Counted from the stretch's first letter, positions 32,380 to 42,626 are shown. The stretch: 61,977 bases of DNA from Phycisphaerae bacterium (GCA_016795065.1 JAEUIU010000055.1:1-61977); one strand, 5' to 3'. Numbers and translations: made by a program. The notes: generated by a model from the sequence alone, not told the origin.

Positions 32380-35300
32380 ATGAGCGAGCAACCCTCGTCA
32401 CTCGAACGCGCCCTCTTCGATGAGCTGATGGATCTTCCGCGGCATGAGCGGGAGCGTCGCCTCAACGAGCTCGTTGCCGACGACCATGCCCTTCGGACCC
32501 GCCTGCTGCGGCTGATCAGCGTTGCCGACGACGCCGAACGGACTCCGGAATTCCTGGGCGCGGAACACCTGCATGGGCTCGACCCGGGCGAGGAGATCGC
32601 CAGGCCCGCTCCGCTGCCCCGCCCCTTCGGCCATTTTCGCCTGGTCGGCATTCTCGGGTCCGGCGGCATGGGACTCGTCTACGAGGCCGAACAGGATCAC
32701 CCGCAACGCTCGGTTGCCCTGAAGGTGATGCGAAGCGAGATGGTCTCCCGCGAGCTCGTCCGTCGATTTCGTCGCGAAACCGACACGCTCGCCCGCCTGC
32801 AGCATCCGGGCATCGCCCACGTCTACGAGGCGGGAAGTGTGGCCGATGCGGCGTTGGGCGGCGCCCTCGTCCCCTACATCGCGATGGAACTGGTGCGGGG
32901 AGCGACGCTCGACGCCTACGTGCGGACGATCGGCCGCGATCCCCGCCGGATCACCGCCCTCGTCATGGCGGTGTGTGATGCGGCCCAGCACGCTCACGAG
33001 CGCGGTGTGGTCCATCGTGACCTGAAGCCGGCCAACATCGTCGTGGTCGGCGGGGACGGCGATCGACCGCAGCCGAAGGTGCTCGACTTCGGCATCGCCC
33101 GCCTCGTGGGGAGCGAGTCCCATCGCCCCGCGGCGACGATCGCGACCTCCACAGGACAGATTCTCGGCACGATCGCCTACATGAGTCCCGAGCAGATGAG
33201 CGGGAATGCCAACGCGATCGATGCTCGCACCGACGTCTACGCCCTCGGCGTCATTCTTTTCGAGCTCCTGACCGGCCACCTTCCGCTGGATGTGCGCTCG
33301 CTCCCCATTGCCGACGCCGCACGTGTGGTGCGTGACGAGGAGCCGACGCGTCTGGGCATCGCGGACCGTCGGCTCAAGGGCGATCTCGAGACGATTGTGG
33401 CCAAGGCCCTCGAGAAGTCCCCCGATCGGCGCTATCCGAGCGCCGCGGCGCTCGCGGCCGATCTGCAGCGATTTCTTGCTGATGAGCCGATTCATGCCCG
33501 GCCGACCACCCGCCTCGAACGGGCCCGTCGCTTTGCCCGACGCCATCGCGGGGTCGTGTGGGGTGTGACGTCGACCATCGTGGCCCTCACCATCGGCGTG
33601 ATCGCTGCCATTGCGTTTGCGCTGCGCGAGAGCGATTCGCGACTTCGGGCTGAACGGACCAGCTATCGCGCCGGGGTCGCCGCGGCCAACGCCGCGCTCA
33701 TCAACAACGACGTGCGCTCGGCGCGGCAGCATCTCGAGTCGACGCCCGCCCATCTGCGCGGCTGGGAGTGGCGCTATCTCGTGGGGCGGCTCGACCAGAG
33801 CGTCGCCAGGGCGAAGGCAACGATCGACGAGCGAATCCCCGAAGACCAGGCCGAATCGAACCTGAACGCGTGGACGGTGATCGCCGCGAACGAGAGCGCA
33901 CTTCCGCAGGAGTGGCCAGCGAGCGCCACGATGCCCACGCCTGACGATGCCGCACCGGCGACCGCATCCGGCATCGCTCGGCTGATCGTGACGGATCAGG
34001 GGCGACGGAACGAGCTGTGGACCGTTGAGGGCGCGGCGAACGCCCAACTCATCCTTCGGCGTCGCGGTGTGGAGGGCCGCACCGAACCGGACACGACGGT
34101 CGATGTCGAGATGCCGGAGGGAAGCGTCATCGAGGTCGCGGCGATCAGTCCGGACGGGACGAAGGTCGTCGCGGTCTGCCGCCGACCCGACGGCAGCCGT
34201 CGCTGCGAGTACCGGAACCTCGCGTCAAGAGCGTCCGGGACGATCGACGTGCATCGCCTCTTTGGTGTCTACCTGCCCCTCACCGTCAACGACGCCGGTG
34301 ATGTCGGAATGACCGCCGGGCCTGAAGCGTCCCCGATCATCTGGCGACCGGAGCGGGGCGAGGTAACGCGGATCGGCACGCTGCGCGGCCTGCGGGCGAT
34401 CGCGATCAGCCACAACCGATCGCAGGTCGCCATGTCCACCCAGGATGGATTCGTCCTTCTCTACTCGATCGACGGCACGCTGCTGGAAGCGGAGCGTCAG
34501 CACAAGGAGGGCGTGCAAACCGTGCGGTTCTCGCCCGACGATCGGATGGTTGTGACGTCGACCCAAGAGGGAACGATCGGCCTCTGGACGGTCGAGCGCG
34601 AAACGCCCGGCCTCATGTTCCAGGCCATGGGGATCGGCCACGACGAAGAGGTGCAGGCCGCCGACTTCTCCGCGGACGGGCGATGGATCGTCTCGGCGTC
34701 ACGCGACGGGACGGTGCGGGCATGGCCGACATCGCGAAGCGCCCTGAGCGGCGACCTGGTGGTCCCGCTCAGCGCCTTCGGCCGGATTGACCTCAGTGCT
34801 CGCGGCGACGTCCTCGCCGCGGTGAGCTTCTTCTCGATCGCCCGGATGTGGGACCTTTCCCTTCGGACGCCGGAGCTCCTCGCCGAAGGACCGGCGTGGA
34901 GCGATCAGGAGCGCGTCCTCGGTGCGGTCGCGTGCCATCCTGATGGCTCCAAGCTCGTCTCGATCGAGACCGACGGTGTGCCGCGGATCCGAACCCGAAA
35001 CGGATCGACGCTCGACGAGACGTGGCGCGGAGCGGAGCAGATGGTCGAGGTCGGCTATTCCGTCGACGGCGTGGCCCTGGGTCTCCTTGCGGGCGATGCC
35101 CCCCCGTTCACCCGGCTTCGCGCGCTGCCCGCGAACGAGCCGGTGGCCTTGCCGTTGCCGCGATGCACGAGCCCGGGCATGACCTCGACGCGCGACGGGC
35201 GCCTGCTGGCGATTCGCGACGAGATCGACGTGAACCACCACCTCTTCCACGTCCTGGACGGAGCGACCGGCGCCGCGCGATGTTCGGTTCCCTACGGCCA

Positions 35301-35679
35301 CGCCGGTGGCTGCGCGCTTGGTGAACTCCCCGACGGCCGCGCGGTGATCGCGGTCGCCGAACTCAAGCCAGGCGGCAACTCCGACGTGATTCGCGATTGT
35401 CTGGTGCGCGACGCCTGGACCGGCGACCTCATCACCCGACTGCCCGGCCACACCGGTCACATCTTCGGGATCGCCTTCAGCCCCGACGGCAAGCGCCTTC
35501 TCACCGGCGGCCGCGACGGCGTGCTGCGATTCTGGGACACCGAGACGTGGGAAGAGGTCGTCGGCCTCCCCGGTCCGGGAGGCTACCTCTGGTCGCTGCG
35601 ATTCTCGCCCTCGGGCGACATGCTGGTGACGAACGGGAGTTATGGCGTGTATCGGGTGTGGCGAGCGCCGGGTGGGTAA
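32380..35679 (+). CDS. Membrane Ser/Thr protein kinase with C-terminal WD40-like repeats
   Basis: 1,099 residues. A helical N-terminus (1-80) is followed by a Hanks-type kinase domain (about 86-370): glycine loop GSGGMGLVYEAE, catalytic K115 (VALKVM), HRDLKPANI (H212-D214), DFGIARL, and GTIAYMSPEQ. A single transmembrane helix lies at about 391-413. The outer part (415-1099) is beta-propeller-like, with repeats such as VQTVRFSPDDRMVVTSTQEGTIGLW and IFGIAFSPDGKRLLTGGRDGVLRFWD. All catalytic residues are present. It follows the ECF sigma gene by 18 bases and precedes a dockerin-tailed secreted protein. Confidence 0.93.
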   Translation: MSEQPSSLERALFDELMDLPRHERERRLNELVADDHALRTRLLRLISVADDAERTPEFLGAEHLHGLDPGEEIARPAPLPRPFGHFRLVGILGSGGMGLVYEAEQDHPQRSVALKVMRSEMVSRELVRRFRRETDTLARLQHPGIAHVYEAGSVADAALGGALVPYIAMELVRGATLDAYVRTIGRDPRRITALVMAVCDAAQHAHERGVVHRDLKPANIVVVGGDGDRPQPKVLDFGIARLVGSESHRPAATIATSTGQILGTIAYMSPEQMSGNANAIDARTDVYALGVILFELLTGHLPLDVRSLPIADAARVVRDEEPTRLGIADRRLKGDLETIVAKALEKSPDRRYPSAAALAADLQRFLADEPIHARPTTRLERARRFARRHRGVVWGVTSTIVALTIGVIAAIAFALRESDSRLRAERTSYRAGVAAANAALINNDVRSARQHLESTPAHLRGWEWRYLVGRLDQSVARAKATIDERIPEDQAESNLNAWTVIAANESALPQEWPASATMPTPDDAAPATASGIARLIVTDQGRRNELWTVEGAANAQLILRRRGVEGRTEPDTTVDVEMPEGSVIEVAAISPDGTKVVAVCRRPDGSRRCEYRNLASRASGTIDVHRLFGVYLPLTVNDAGDVGMTAGPEASPIIWRPERGEVTRIGTLRGLRAIAISHNRSQVAMSTQDGFVLLYSIDGTLLEAERQHKEGVQTVRFSPDDRMVVTSTQEGTIGLWTVERETPGLMFQAMGIGHDEEVQAADFSADGRWIVSASRDGTVRAWPTSRSALSGDLVVPLSAFGRIDLSARGDVLAAVSFFSIARMWDLSLRTPELLAEGPAWSDQERVLGAVACHPDGSKLVSIETDGVPRIRTRNGSTLDETWRGAEQMVEVGYSVDGVALGLLAGDAPPFTRLRALPANEPVALPLPRCTSPGMTSTRDGRLLAIRDEIDVNHHLFHVLDGATGAARCSVPYGHAGGCALGELPDGRAVIAVAELKPGGNSDVIRDCLVRDAWTGDLITRLPGHTGHIFGIAFSPDGKRLLTGGRDGVLRFWDTETWEEVVGLPGPGGYLWSLRFSPSGDMLVTNGSYGVYRVWRAPGG

Positions 35680-35854
35680 GTGAACCGATGCTCGGCCCCG
35701 TGCCACCGACGGTCACAGCCACAAAGCCGCAACTTCCCTGTCGGTCTCATGCCCGAACCCGGGGCTGAGGTCTTGAAGCGTCTCGTCCCAGCCCGACCCA
35801 TGGTGGGTCACGGCCCGAGGGGAGCACGCCCTCACCTCAGAGGAAGGACCGGCC

Positions 35855-38296
35855 GTGATGGGATCACTGACGAACACGTATGGCAGATGGAGCTCGATGC
35901 TGACCGGCGTCGTGGCGAGCTTGGCGCTCGCACAGACCTTGGTGGCCCAAACGGTCACCGCCCTGTCCGACAACCGAAGCGGCACCACCTTCGCCTCGAA
36001 CGGGTTGGGCGATTCGGTCCAGGGCGGCTACGCGATCACGCCGCGAACGCTCTACGACGACGTCGACTACCTCGGCTCAGCCATCGACGGCCTCGCTTCG
36101 GCGTCGATCGACGCCCAATCCGGCTGGCTGGGACTCGGGGCGGGCAATTCGACCACCGGCTTCTCGGCGAGTTCAGCCCTCGACGTCGCCCTTGGTGGAC
36201 ATGGCTTCGGCTCCTGCAACGCCTCCGAGCATCTTGCGATCTCCTTCTCCGTCAGCGGCATGCCCGGAGGTCAGACGGTTCCCTTCGGCTTCCAAGGCTC
36301 CATCGCCAACACCTTCTCGAGTGCGACCATCCACCTGATGGGCCCCGGCGTCAACATCACCCACGCGAACAGCGCGAGTTGGGGTCAGGTGCTTGAGCTC
36401 GGGAACGGGACCTACACGCTGACCATTGATGCCGCGACCGGCCTGAACGGCTTCGGCCCGGACATCGGCAACGTCGACTATTCCGTCTCGATCGAGCGCA
36501 TCCCGACCGCACCGACCAACGACGACTGTTCGTCGCCGCTCCTGATCGGTGAGGGGACGATTCCTGTCTCGATCACGAACGCGACCGGCTCGTTCAACGT
36601 GCCGCCCGCGTGCACGCAGCCGTACGCCCCGACCATGTACAACGAGGTCTTCTATCGCTACGTCGCCCCGGCGACAGGGGTCGCCACCATCTCAACGTGC
36701 GAGCTCGTGGACTTCGACTCGATGCTTGCGGCGTTCACCGGCCCCTGCTCGAGTCCGAACATCCTCGCGTGCAGCGACGACCATTGCGACGTCTTCGCCC
36801 AGATCAGCTTCCCGACGGTGTGTGGGGAGGCCTACACGATCGTCCTCGGATCGTACTGGGACGAGCCAGTCGGCGTGGGGTCCGGCAGCATGCTGGTCAC
36901 CCAGACGGGCGGCTGCTTCGATCCCGATGCGTGCTCGCACGCGTTCGACATCTATCCGGGCCAGAACAACGTCACGAACTTCTACGACTGGGCGAGTGAC
37001 GTGGTGCTGCCCGCGACCTGCGGACTCGGCGGCGACTCGACGATTCATCGCGGCAGCTTCTGGACGTTCGAAGCGCCGGCAAGCGGGCAAGTCACCATCA
37101 CCACCTGCGAGACGGTCGACTCGACCGTCGATTCGCGGCTCGCCGTCTTCACCGGCGGCTGCGACGACCCGCAGTGGATCGCCTGCAACGACAACAGTTG
37201 CGGTGTCTTCTCGACGGTGAGCTTCTATGCGACATGCGGCGAGACGTTCACCGTCGTGGTCGGCACGACGGACGGATCGATCGCCAACTGGACGCTTACC
37301 GTCACCCAGCCAGGGACGCCCTGCAACGACGCCTGCAACAGCCCGAAGCAGGTCTTCCTTGGCTACAACACCGTCACCAACGTCGGTGCGACCGGTGAGA
37401 CCGTCGTGCCGGCGACTTGCGGCGGCGAGCCGATGGTCATCTCGAAGGACGTCTTCTATACCTACGTCGCCGAAGCGACCGGCACCGCGACCGTCTCAAC
37501 CTGTGGCTTGGTCAACTTCAACTCGCGCATCGCGGTCTACACCGGCTCCTGCGCCGCACCGACGTGGGTTGCCTGCAACGACGACGCTCCCGATTGCCAC
37601 TACTACAGCTCGACGGTGTCGTTCCCGACGAACTGTTTCGAGACCTACACCATCGTTCTCGGCGAAATGCCTGACTTCACCGGCTCCGGCTCCGGCCAAC
37701 TACTGATCCAGCAGTCGGGCGGCTGCCCGGACACGTGCAGCGGCGCGGCACCGCTTTCCCTTGGCGTGAACATGCTCAGCACCATCGGCATGAGCGGGGT
37801 GAGCACGCTGCCTCCCGAGTGTTTCGAGGGCTTCGGGCTGTTCATGTACAACGATGCCTTCTACACCTACACCGCCACGGTGACAGGCACGGTGACGCTC
37901 TCGACGTGCAACGTCGGAACCGACTTCGACACCCGACTGGCCGTCTACGACGGATCCTGCGGCGCTCCGCAACTCATCGGCTGTAACGACGACGTCCAGG
38001 GGTGCGGTGTCTCCTCCGTCCTCTCCTTCCCGGTGACGTGCGGCGACACCTACATTGTCCAGCTCGGTTCCTACGGTGACCTCGCAGGCCACGCCGTGCT
38101 GACGGTCGCCGAAGCCGGGACCTGCACCGCCGCTTGCCCGGGCGACGTCAACCAGAGTGGCTCCGTCAGCGCGGAGGACCTCGCCCTCCTGCTGGGAGCA
38201 TGGGGTGGCGCGGGCAACGCCGACCTCGACGGCAACGGAACGGTCGCGGCACCGGACCTTGCGATCCTGCTGGGCGCGTGGGGACCTTGCCCGTAA
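35855..38296 (+). CDS. Secreted protein with repeated Cys-rich beta domains and dockerin-like tail
   Basis: 813 residues. Signal peptide (about 15-32, ending LAQTLVAQ). An N-terminal beta domain (35-210) is followed by four tandem domains of about 130 residues. Each has the pattern FYRYVAPATGVATISTC, FDSMLAAFTGPC, ACSDDHC, FPTVCGEAYTIVLG, as in bacterial pre-peptidase C-terminal-like or collagen-binding-like domains. Four to six cysteines per repeat suggest disulfides. The tail has two Ca-binding repeats, DVNQSGSVSAEDLALLLGAWG and DLDGNGTVAAPDLAILLGAWG. No enzyme motif. Follows the kinase gene by 175 bases. Confidence 0.75.
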   Translation: MMGSLTNTYGRWSSMLTGVVASLALAQTLVAQTVTALSDNRSGTTFASNGLGDSVQGGYAITPRTLYDDVDYLGSAIDGLASASIDAQSGWLGLGAGNSTTGFSASSALDVALGGHGFGSCNASEHLAISFSVSGMPGGQTVPFGFQGSIANTFSSATIHLMGPGVNITHANSASWGQVLELGNGTYTLTIDAATGLNGFGPDIGNVDYSVSIERIPTAPTNDDCSSPLLIGEGTIPVSITNATGSFNVPPACTQPYAPTMYNEVFYRYVAPATGVATISTCELVDFDSMLAAFTGPCSSPNILACSDDHCDVFAQISFPTVCGEAYTIVLGSYWDEPVGVGSGSMLVTQTGGCFDPDACSHAFDIYPGQNNVTNFYDWASDVVLPATCGLGGDSTIHRGSFWTFEAPASGQVTITTCETVDSTVDSRLAVFTGGCDDPQWIACNDNSCGVFSTVSFYATCGETFTVVVGTTDGSIANWTLTVTQPGTPCNDACNSPKQVFLGYNTVTNVGATGETVVPATCGGEPMVISKDVFYTYVAEATGTATVSTCGLVNFNSRIAVYTGSCAAPTWVACNDDAPDCHYYSSTVSFPTNCFETYTIVLGEMPDFTGSGSGQLLIQQSGGCPDTCSGAAPLSLGVNMLSTIGMSGVSTLPPECFEGFGLFMYNDAFYTYTATVTGTVTLSTCNVGTDFDTRLAVYDGSCGAPQLIGCNDDVQGCGVSSVLSFPVTCGDTYIVQLGSYGDLAGHAVLTVAEAGTCTAACPGDVNQSGSVSAEDLALLLGAWGGAGNADLDGNGTVAAPDLAILLGAWGPCP

Positions 38297-38342
38297 GCCG
38301 ACCGTGACCATGAAGCAGACGGTCGTCGAACAACGGCCAACG

Positions 38343-38372
38343 AGCGGGACGGAGGGCAACCTCCGTCCCGCT
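38343..38372. terminator. Perfect 13-bp hairpin with GCAA tetraloop
   Basis: AGCGGGACGGAGG/CCTCCGTCCCGCT closed by GCAA. It lies 46 bases after the stop of the secreted repeat protein and directly abuts the minus-strand ligase remnant, so it may have served both strands. Confidence 0.75.
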
Positions 38373-38504
38373 TCATTCGCCTGAAAGCTCCCGGCTCGCC
38401 TTCGCCGAGTGGAGCAGCGCTTCGACCGCCTCGAGCCGATCCGCCTCCGCGGGCCTCTTGTCGTGACGCCAGCGAAGCATGCGCGGGAAGCGCAGGGCGA
38501 TGCC
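38373..38504 (-). pseudogene. C-terminal remnant of an ATP-dependent DNA ligase
   Basis: Minus-strand frame of 43 codons ending in TGA at 38373-38375. It begins with GIALRFPRMLRWRHDK, and then PAEADRLEAVEALL. This is the conserved end of bacterial ATP-dependent DNA ligases. An in-frame TGA lies directly before the glycine, and upstream sequence (38505-38716) shows no ligase similarity in any frame I checked. The rest of the gene is gone. It lies between two dockerin-protein genes and marks a past deletion or insertion. Confidence 0.75.
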
Positions 38505-38716
38505 TCAGCCTCTCCTCGCATTCCAACGACTTTCGGACCAACTGCACAACTCGATTATCAGCAACGACGGAGCCGAAAACGGGCCGGCTTGCCTCGCCGA
38601 AGTGACCGAATCCACACAACCGGCTCGACTTGGCGCCGTCGAGGTGGCACGATCGGCCAGAGAGAATTCGGGACAGAGGTGTCTGTCCTTGCTGGCTCGC
38701 TTTCGAGATCACGTCT

Positions 38717-39775
38717 ATGCCCAAGTACACCGAGACTCTCGCCGCCCTCGCGGCGATGGCCCTTTCAGCGCCGCTCCTCGCTCAGACCGTGACGCCGGAG
38801 TTCGCCCGCAATTACGTGGTTCGGGACATCGGCCCGCCGCCTGGCGTTCTTACCAACCTCGGCGGCCTCACCATTCGCGACGATCAGCCAAACGTGTTGT
38901 ACATCGGTGGCGCCGCGAACGGCTTGACCGCGAAGATCTTCACCGTCCCTGTAACTCGGGATTCGGCGGGACACATCGTCGGCTTTGGCTGCGGGACCGC
39001 CGTCGAGTTCTGCGCGGCGAATGGCGTCTCCGGCGGTCTCGACGGCGGACTCGAATTCGGTCCGGGCGACGTCCTCTTCTACACGACCTTCTCGGACAAC
39101 CTCATTGGCCAGGTGCGACCGGGCGAGTTCTCGCCAGCGCGGCTCATCAACCTGAGTTCATTGGGCGTCGCCTCGTCGACCGGCACCCTGCGATTCGTGC
39201 CAGCCGGGTTCGCGGGTGCCGGCCGCTTGAAGATCGCCAGCTACAACGCGAGCCTCTGGTATGACACAACCGTCGTCCCCCAGCGGGACGGCACCTATAC
39301 CCTTGCGCCGCTCAGCCCCGGGATCCAGCTCCTCGGCGGCCCGGAGGGCATCGCATACATCAAGGCAGGTAGCCCGAACTTCACCCAAGACTCGGTGCTG
39401 CTCTGCGAGTACTCATCTGGGAGTGTCGTCGCCTACGCGATCGACGGAAACGGCGATCCGATCCCCGGCACGCGACGAGTGGTCATCTCCGGCTTGGTCG
39501 GCGCCGAAGGCGCTACCTTCGACCCGATCAGCGGTGACTTCCTCTTCTCGACGTTCGGTGGCGGCAACCGAGTCATCGCGCTCTCCGGCTTCGATGCCCT
39601 CGCCTGCTCGGCCGACCTTGACGGCAGTGGTGCCATCGACGCCGCCGATCTCGCCGTTCTCCTCGGGGACTGGGGCGATTCGGGCGGCGGTCTGTCGACG
39701 GACCTCAACTCCGACTGCACGGTCGATGCGGCTGATCTTGCGATCCTGCTCGGCACGTGGGGGCCGTGCAGCTAG
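38717..39775 (+). CDS. Secreted protein with dockerin-like tail
   Basis: 352 residues from ATG at 38717, chosen because the signal peptide (LAALAAMALSAPLLAQ) follows directly. The main domain (about 25-300) has repeated beta strands such as NVLYIGGAANGLTAKIFTVPVT and GGLDGGLEFGPGDVLFYTTFSDN, and resembles a beta-propeller. The tail carries two Ca-binding repeats, ADLDGSGAIDAADLAVLLGDWG and LNSDCTVDAADLAILLGTWG, the second with Cys where Gly is usual. Function unknown. Confidence 0.7.
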   Translation: MPKYTETLAALAAMALSAPLLAQTVTPEFARNYVVRDIGPPPGVLTNLGGLTIRDDQPNVLYIGGAANGLTAKIFTVPVTRDSAGHIVGFGCGTAVEFCAANGVSGGLDGGLEFGPGDVLFYTTFSDNLIGQVRPGEFSPARLINLSSLGVASSTGTLRFVPAGFAGAGRLKIASYNASLWYDTTVVPQRDGTYTLAPLSPGIQLLGGPEGIAYIKAGSPNFTQDSVLLCEYSSGSVVAYAIDGNGDPIPGTRRVVISGLVGAEGATFDPISGDFLFSTFGGGNRVIALSGFDALACSADLDGSGAIDAADLAVLLGDWGDSGGGLSTDLNSDCTVDAADLAILLGTWGPCS

Positions 39776-39841
39776 GTTTGAAGAGGGGGTGAGCCGAAGG
39801 CATCGCGTATAAGCGATACGCGAGCGACCTCCCTGCGAACC

Positions 39842-40288
39842 CTACGGAACAGTTCGCTGCTGACTGCGGGCCCGGGGCAATGGGGCCAGATCGGGCTCGA
39901 CGAACTCCGATTTCGCCTTGACCTGCGAGAAGGCATCTTTCGAGTAGAAGAGGCGAAGGACCTTCTTCTGGAGCAACTCCGGATGGGCGTCGGCGAAGAC
40001 GTCAGAGGACTCCTCCGGGCCATACTCACGGAGGATCATGTCAACAAGGCGAAGCCACGCGATGGTCATCGTCTCGTGGTAGCCGGAGGTCGGCGAATCT
40101 CCGAGCCCCCACACCAGATTGTGAGCCTTGATCGAGGCGCGGATCCGATTGGCTGCCTCATAGAAGGAATAGCGGCGGAGATAGAGATACGCGAGGCGAA
40201 CGTGGTCGCGATGGCGCCATTGGTTGAGGGGCCACTGTTGCGATTCGAAACTGGCCAGAAACTCCTCGTCGGTCGCCTGCATTGTCAT
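39842..40288 (-). CDS. Conserved hypothetical protein with His-containing motifs
   Basis: 148 residues from ATG at 40288 (MTMQATDEEFLASFESQQ); the ATG two codons later is equally possible. The segments WPLNQWRHRDHVRLAYLYL and GYHETMTIAWLRLVDMIL carry spaced His/Trp residues. From memory these occur in a family of small cytoplasmic proteins of unknown function. No signal peptide. It converges with the secreted protein upstream and is followed on the same strand by guaA. Confidence 0.65.
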   Translation of the reverse strand: MTMQATDEEFLASFESQQWPLNQWRHRDHVRLAYLYLRRYSFYEAANRIRASIKAHNLVWGLGDSPTSGYHETMTIAWLRLVDMILREYGPEESSDVFADAHPELLQKKVLRLFYSKDAFSQVKAKSEFVEPDLAPLPRARSQQRTVP

Positions 40289-40406
40289 ACGGGCACTGTA
40301 AGCGAGTCGGACGGGGGCCGGTACGGACACGATGACCTCTTGATCGGAGCCGTTTCCCCTCGGCGCTCAAGCCAGCCGTTGGCTCGGGAATCGTCGGCTC
40401 GAGCAC

Positions 40407-41972
40407 TCACTCCCACTCAATCGTCGCCGGCGGCTTCGAGCTGATGTCGTAGCAGACCCGGTTGACGCCCTTCACCTCGTTGATGATCCGATTCGAGATC
40501 GTGGCCAGCACGTCGTAGGGAATGCGGGCCCAGTCGGCGGTCATGAAGTCCTGGGTCTCGACCGCCCGCACCGCCACGACCGAGTCGTAGGTGCGGCCGT
40601 CGCCCATCACGCCGACCGAGCGGACCGGTAGGAGCACCGCAAACACCTGGTTGGTCGAGCGGTAGAGGTTGTTGGCGACGATCTCCTCGAGCAGGATCTC
40701 GTCGCAGTCGCGAAGAAGATCCAGCTTCGCCTTGGTGATGTCCCCGAGCACCCGCACCGCAAGGCCCGGACCCGGGAAGGGATGCCGCCAGACCATGTGC
40801 GGCGGCAGGCCTAACACTTCGCCCAAGGTGCGGACCTCGTCCTTGAAGAGGTCCTTCAGCGGCTCGACCAGATCAAAGCCGAGTTGTTCGGGCAATCCGC
40901 CAACGTTGTGGTGGAGCTTGATGTTCGCGGCGGTGCCGGCGTGGCTCTGGCCACTTTCGATTCGGTCGGGATAGAGCGTGCCCTGGGCGAGGAACGCGAT
41001 CTTGCCGCGGCCGTCACGTTCGACATCCTTGGCCGCCGCCTTGAAGACATCGATGAAGCGATGGCCGATGCGACGGCGCTTCTCCTGCGGATCGCTGATG
41101 TCGGCGAGGTCGCCGAGGAACTCCTTCTCGGCATCGACGACGCGAAGGTCGATCTCGAAGTGGTCGCGGAAGGTCGCCTCGACCAACTCGCGTTCCTTCT
41201 TCCGCAGAAGGCCGTTGTCGACGAAGATGCAGGTGAGCTGCTTGCCGATCGCCTTGTGGATGAGGGCCGCGGCGACCGCGCTGTCGACGCCGCCGGAAAG
41301 TCCGCAGATCACTCGGCCGTTGCCGACCTGCTGCCGCACCCGCTCGCACTCGGCGTTGAGGAAGTCGCTCATTCGCCAGGTCCCGGTGCAGCCACAGACG
41401 CCGTAGAGGAAGTTTCGAAGGAGATCGACGCCATGCGGCGTGTGGGTGACCTCGGGGTGGAACTGCACGCCGTAGAACTTGCGCTGGGCGAAACGGACCG
41501 CCGCGAAGGGGCAGGTCGGCGTCGAGGCCAACGGCTCAAAGACGTCGGAGAGATCGGTGACCTGGTCACCATGGCTCATCCAGACGCTCGTGTTGGCCGG
41601 AATCCCCTTGAGGAGATCGTTGGCGTCGTTGATCGAGAGCCGGGTGCGGCCGTACTCGCGGGCCGGGGCCTGGGTCACGGTCGACCCGAGCATCTGACAG
41701 GCGAGTTGCATGCCGTAACAAATGCCCAGCACCGGCACATTCAGGTCGAAGAGCCGCGGGTCGCAGCGCGGGGCGTGGCGTTCCGTGACGCTCGACGGCC
41801 CTCCCGAAAGGATGATCCCCTTCGGATGAAAGGCACGGAGCTTCTCCAGCGGCGTGTCCGGCGCCATGAGCAGGCTGAAGGCTCCCGCCTCGCGAACCCG
41901 GCGGGCGATGAGTTGGGCATACTGGCTACCGAAGTCGAGAATGAGGATCGTCTCGGGCTGGGAGCTCGTCAT
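40407..41972 (-). CDS. guaA: GMP synthase (glutamine-hydrolysing)
   Basis: 521 residues from ATG at 41972; a frame reaching 42110 has an unrelated N-terminus. Converts XMP to GMP with ATP and glutamine. The class I glutamine amidotransferase domain (about 8-200) has [17 protein letters not shown], the nucleophile in GICYGMQLA, and the FHPEVTH histidine/glutamate. The ATP-pyrophosphatase domain has [15 protein letters not shown], and the dimerisation domain ends in [14 protein letters not shown], as expected. Full length, no defects. Confidence 0.97.
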   Translation of the reverse strand: MTSSQPETILILDFGSQYAQLIARRVREAGAFSLLMAPDTPLEKLRAFHPKGIILSGGPSSVTERHAPRCDPRLFDLNVPVLGICYGMQLACQMLGSTVTQAPAREYGRTRLSINDANDLLKGIPANTSVWMSHGDQVTDLSDVFEPLASTPTCPFAAVRFAQRKFYGVQFHPEVTHTPHGVDLLRNFLYGVCGCTGTWRMSDFLNAECERVRQQVGNGRVICGLSGGVDSAVAAALIHKAIGKQLTCIFVDNGLLRKKERELVEATFRDHFEIDLRVVDAEKEFLGDLADISDPQEKRRRIGHRFIDVFKAAAKDVERDGRGKIAFLAQGTLYPDRIESGQSHAGTAANIKLHHNVGGLPEQLGFDLVEPLKDLFKDEVRTLGEVLGLPPHMVWRHPFPGPGLAVRVLGDITKAKLDLLRDCDEILLEEIVANNLYRSTNQVFAVLLPVRSVGVMGDGRTYDSVVAVRAVETQDFMTADWARIPYDVLATISNRIINEVKGVNRVCYDISSKPPATIEWE

Positions 41973-42131
41973 GTCGTTCTCAGGGATTCCCGGCCCGTCG
42001 CGGGCCGTGCAGGTGGTGCTTCGCTCACGCGAGTCACCTGTCGGATCCCCGCGGAGGAAAAGGGCAAGACTGTACCAAACCCCCACTGCTCTCGCGGCCG
42101 TCTCGGGCAAGAACGGCTATCCTGACCCTTC

Positions 42132-42626
42132 GTGGCAGGCGTCGCACCGCGACAACACCAGAGGAACAAGCGGCTGACGGCCTCGTCCAGGCTGCCGTTG
42201 CGATGGCGCGTCCGAGGTTCGCTTCCCGCTGCCCTCGTCGTCGCTGCAGTTGGCGCGTTACTCACAACCCCTTTCGGTTGTGCGGGATCGCGCGAAGGCG
42301 GATTCGATTCGCCCGTTCCGGGAGCCCGCTTGGATGCCATTGAGGCCGTCGCCCGCGAGTATCAGGCGACGAAGCGCCTGCCGGACCTTGCCGTGCGGCG
42401 AAACCTCGTCGAGTGCCTGCGCTCGGACGACCCTCTGGTGCGGTTCATGAGTATCGGCACGCTGAGCGATATCACCGGCCAGACCAAAGGCTACCGGCAT
42501 GATGCCCCGGAAGCCCTTCGCATGGTCGCGTTTCCCGCATGGGCCGCGTGGGCCGAGGACCCGACTGACGGCGGCGCGATCGCCGCGCCGCAGGCTCACA
42601 CCGATGCAACGGAGGCACAGCCGTGA
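42132..42626 (+). CDS. Small putative lipoprotein
   Basis: 164 residues from GTG. Hydrophobic N-terminus (ALVVAAVGALLTTPFGCAGS) ends in a cysteine that could be lipidated, although the lipobox (PFGC) is weak. The rest looks like a short helical repeat unit (RRNLVECLRSDDPLVRFMSIGTLSDITG). The start of the next gene overlaps its stop by four bases (GTGA), so it is the first gene of the RsbW/STAS/permease operon. Divergent from guaA. Confidence 0.6.
   Translation: MAGVAPRQHQRNKRLTASSRLPLRWRVRGSLPAALVVAAVGALLTTPFGCAGSREGGFDSPVPGARLDAIEAVAREYQATKRLPDLAVRRNLVECLRSDDPLVRFMSIGTLSDITGQTKGYRHDAPEALRMVAFPAWAAWAEDPTDGGAIAAPQAHTDATEAQP

Noticed and set aside
32398..34047. 549-codon frame antisense to the Ser/Thr kinase
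   Set aside because: The kinase motifs on the plus strand are all intact; the other strand has none.
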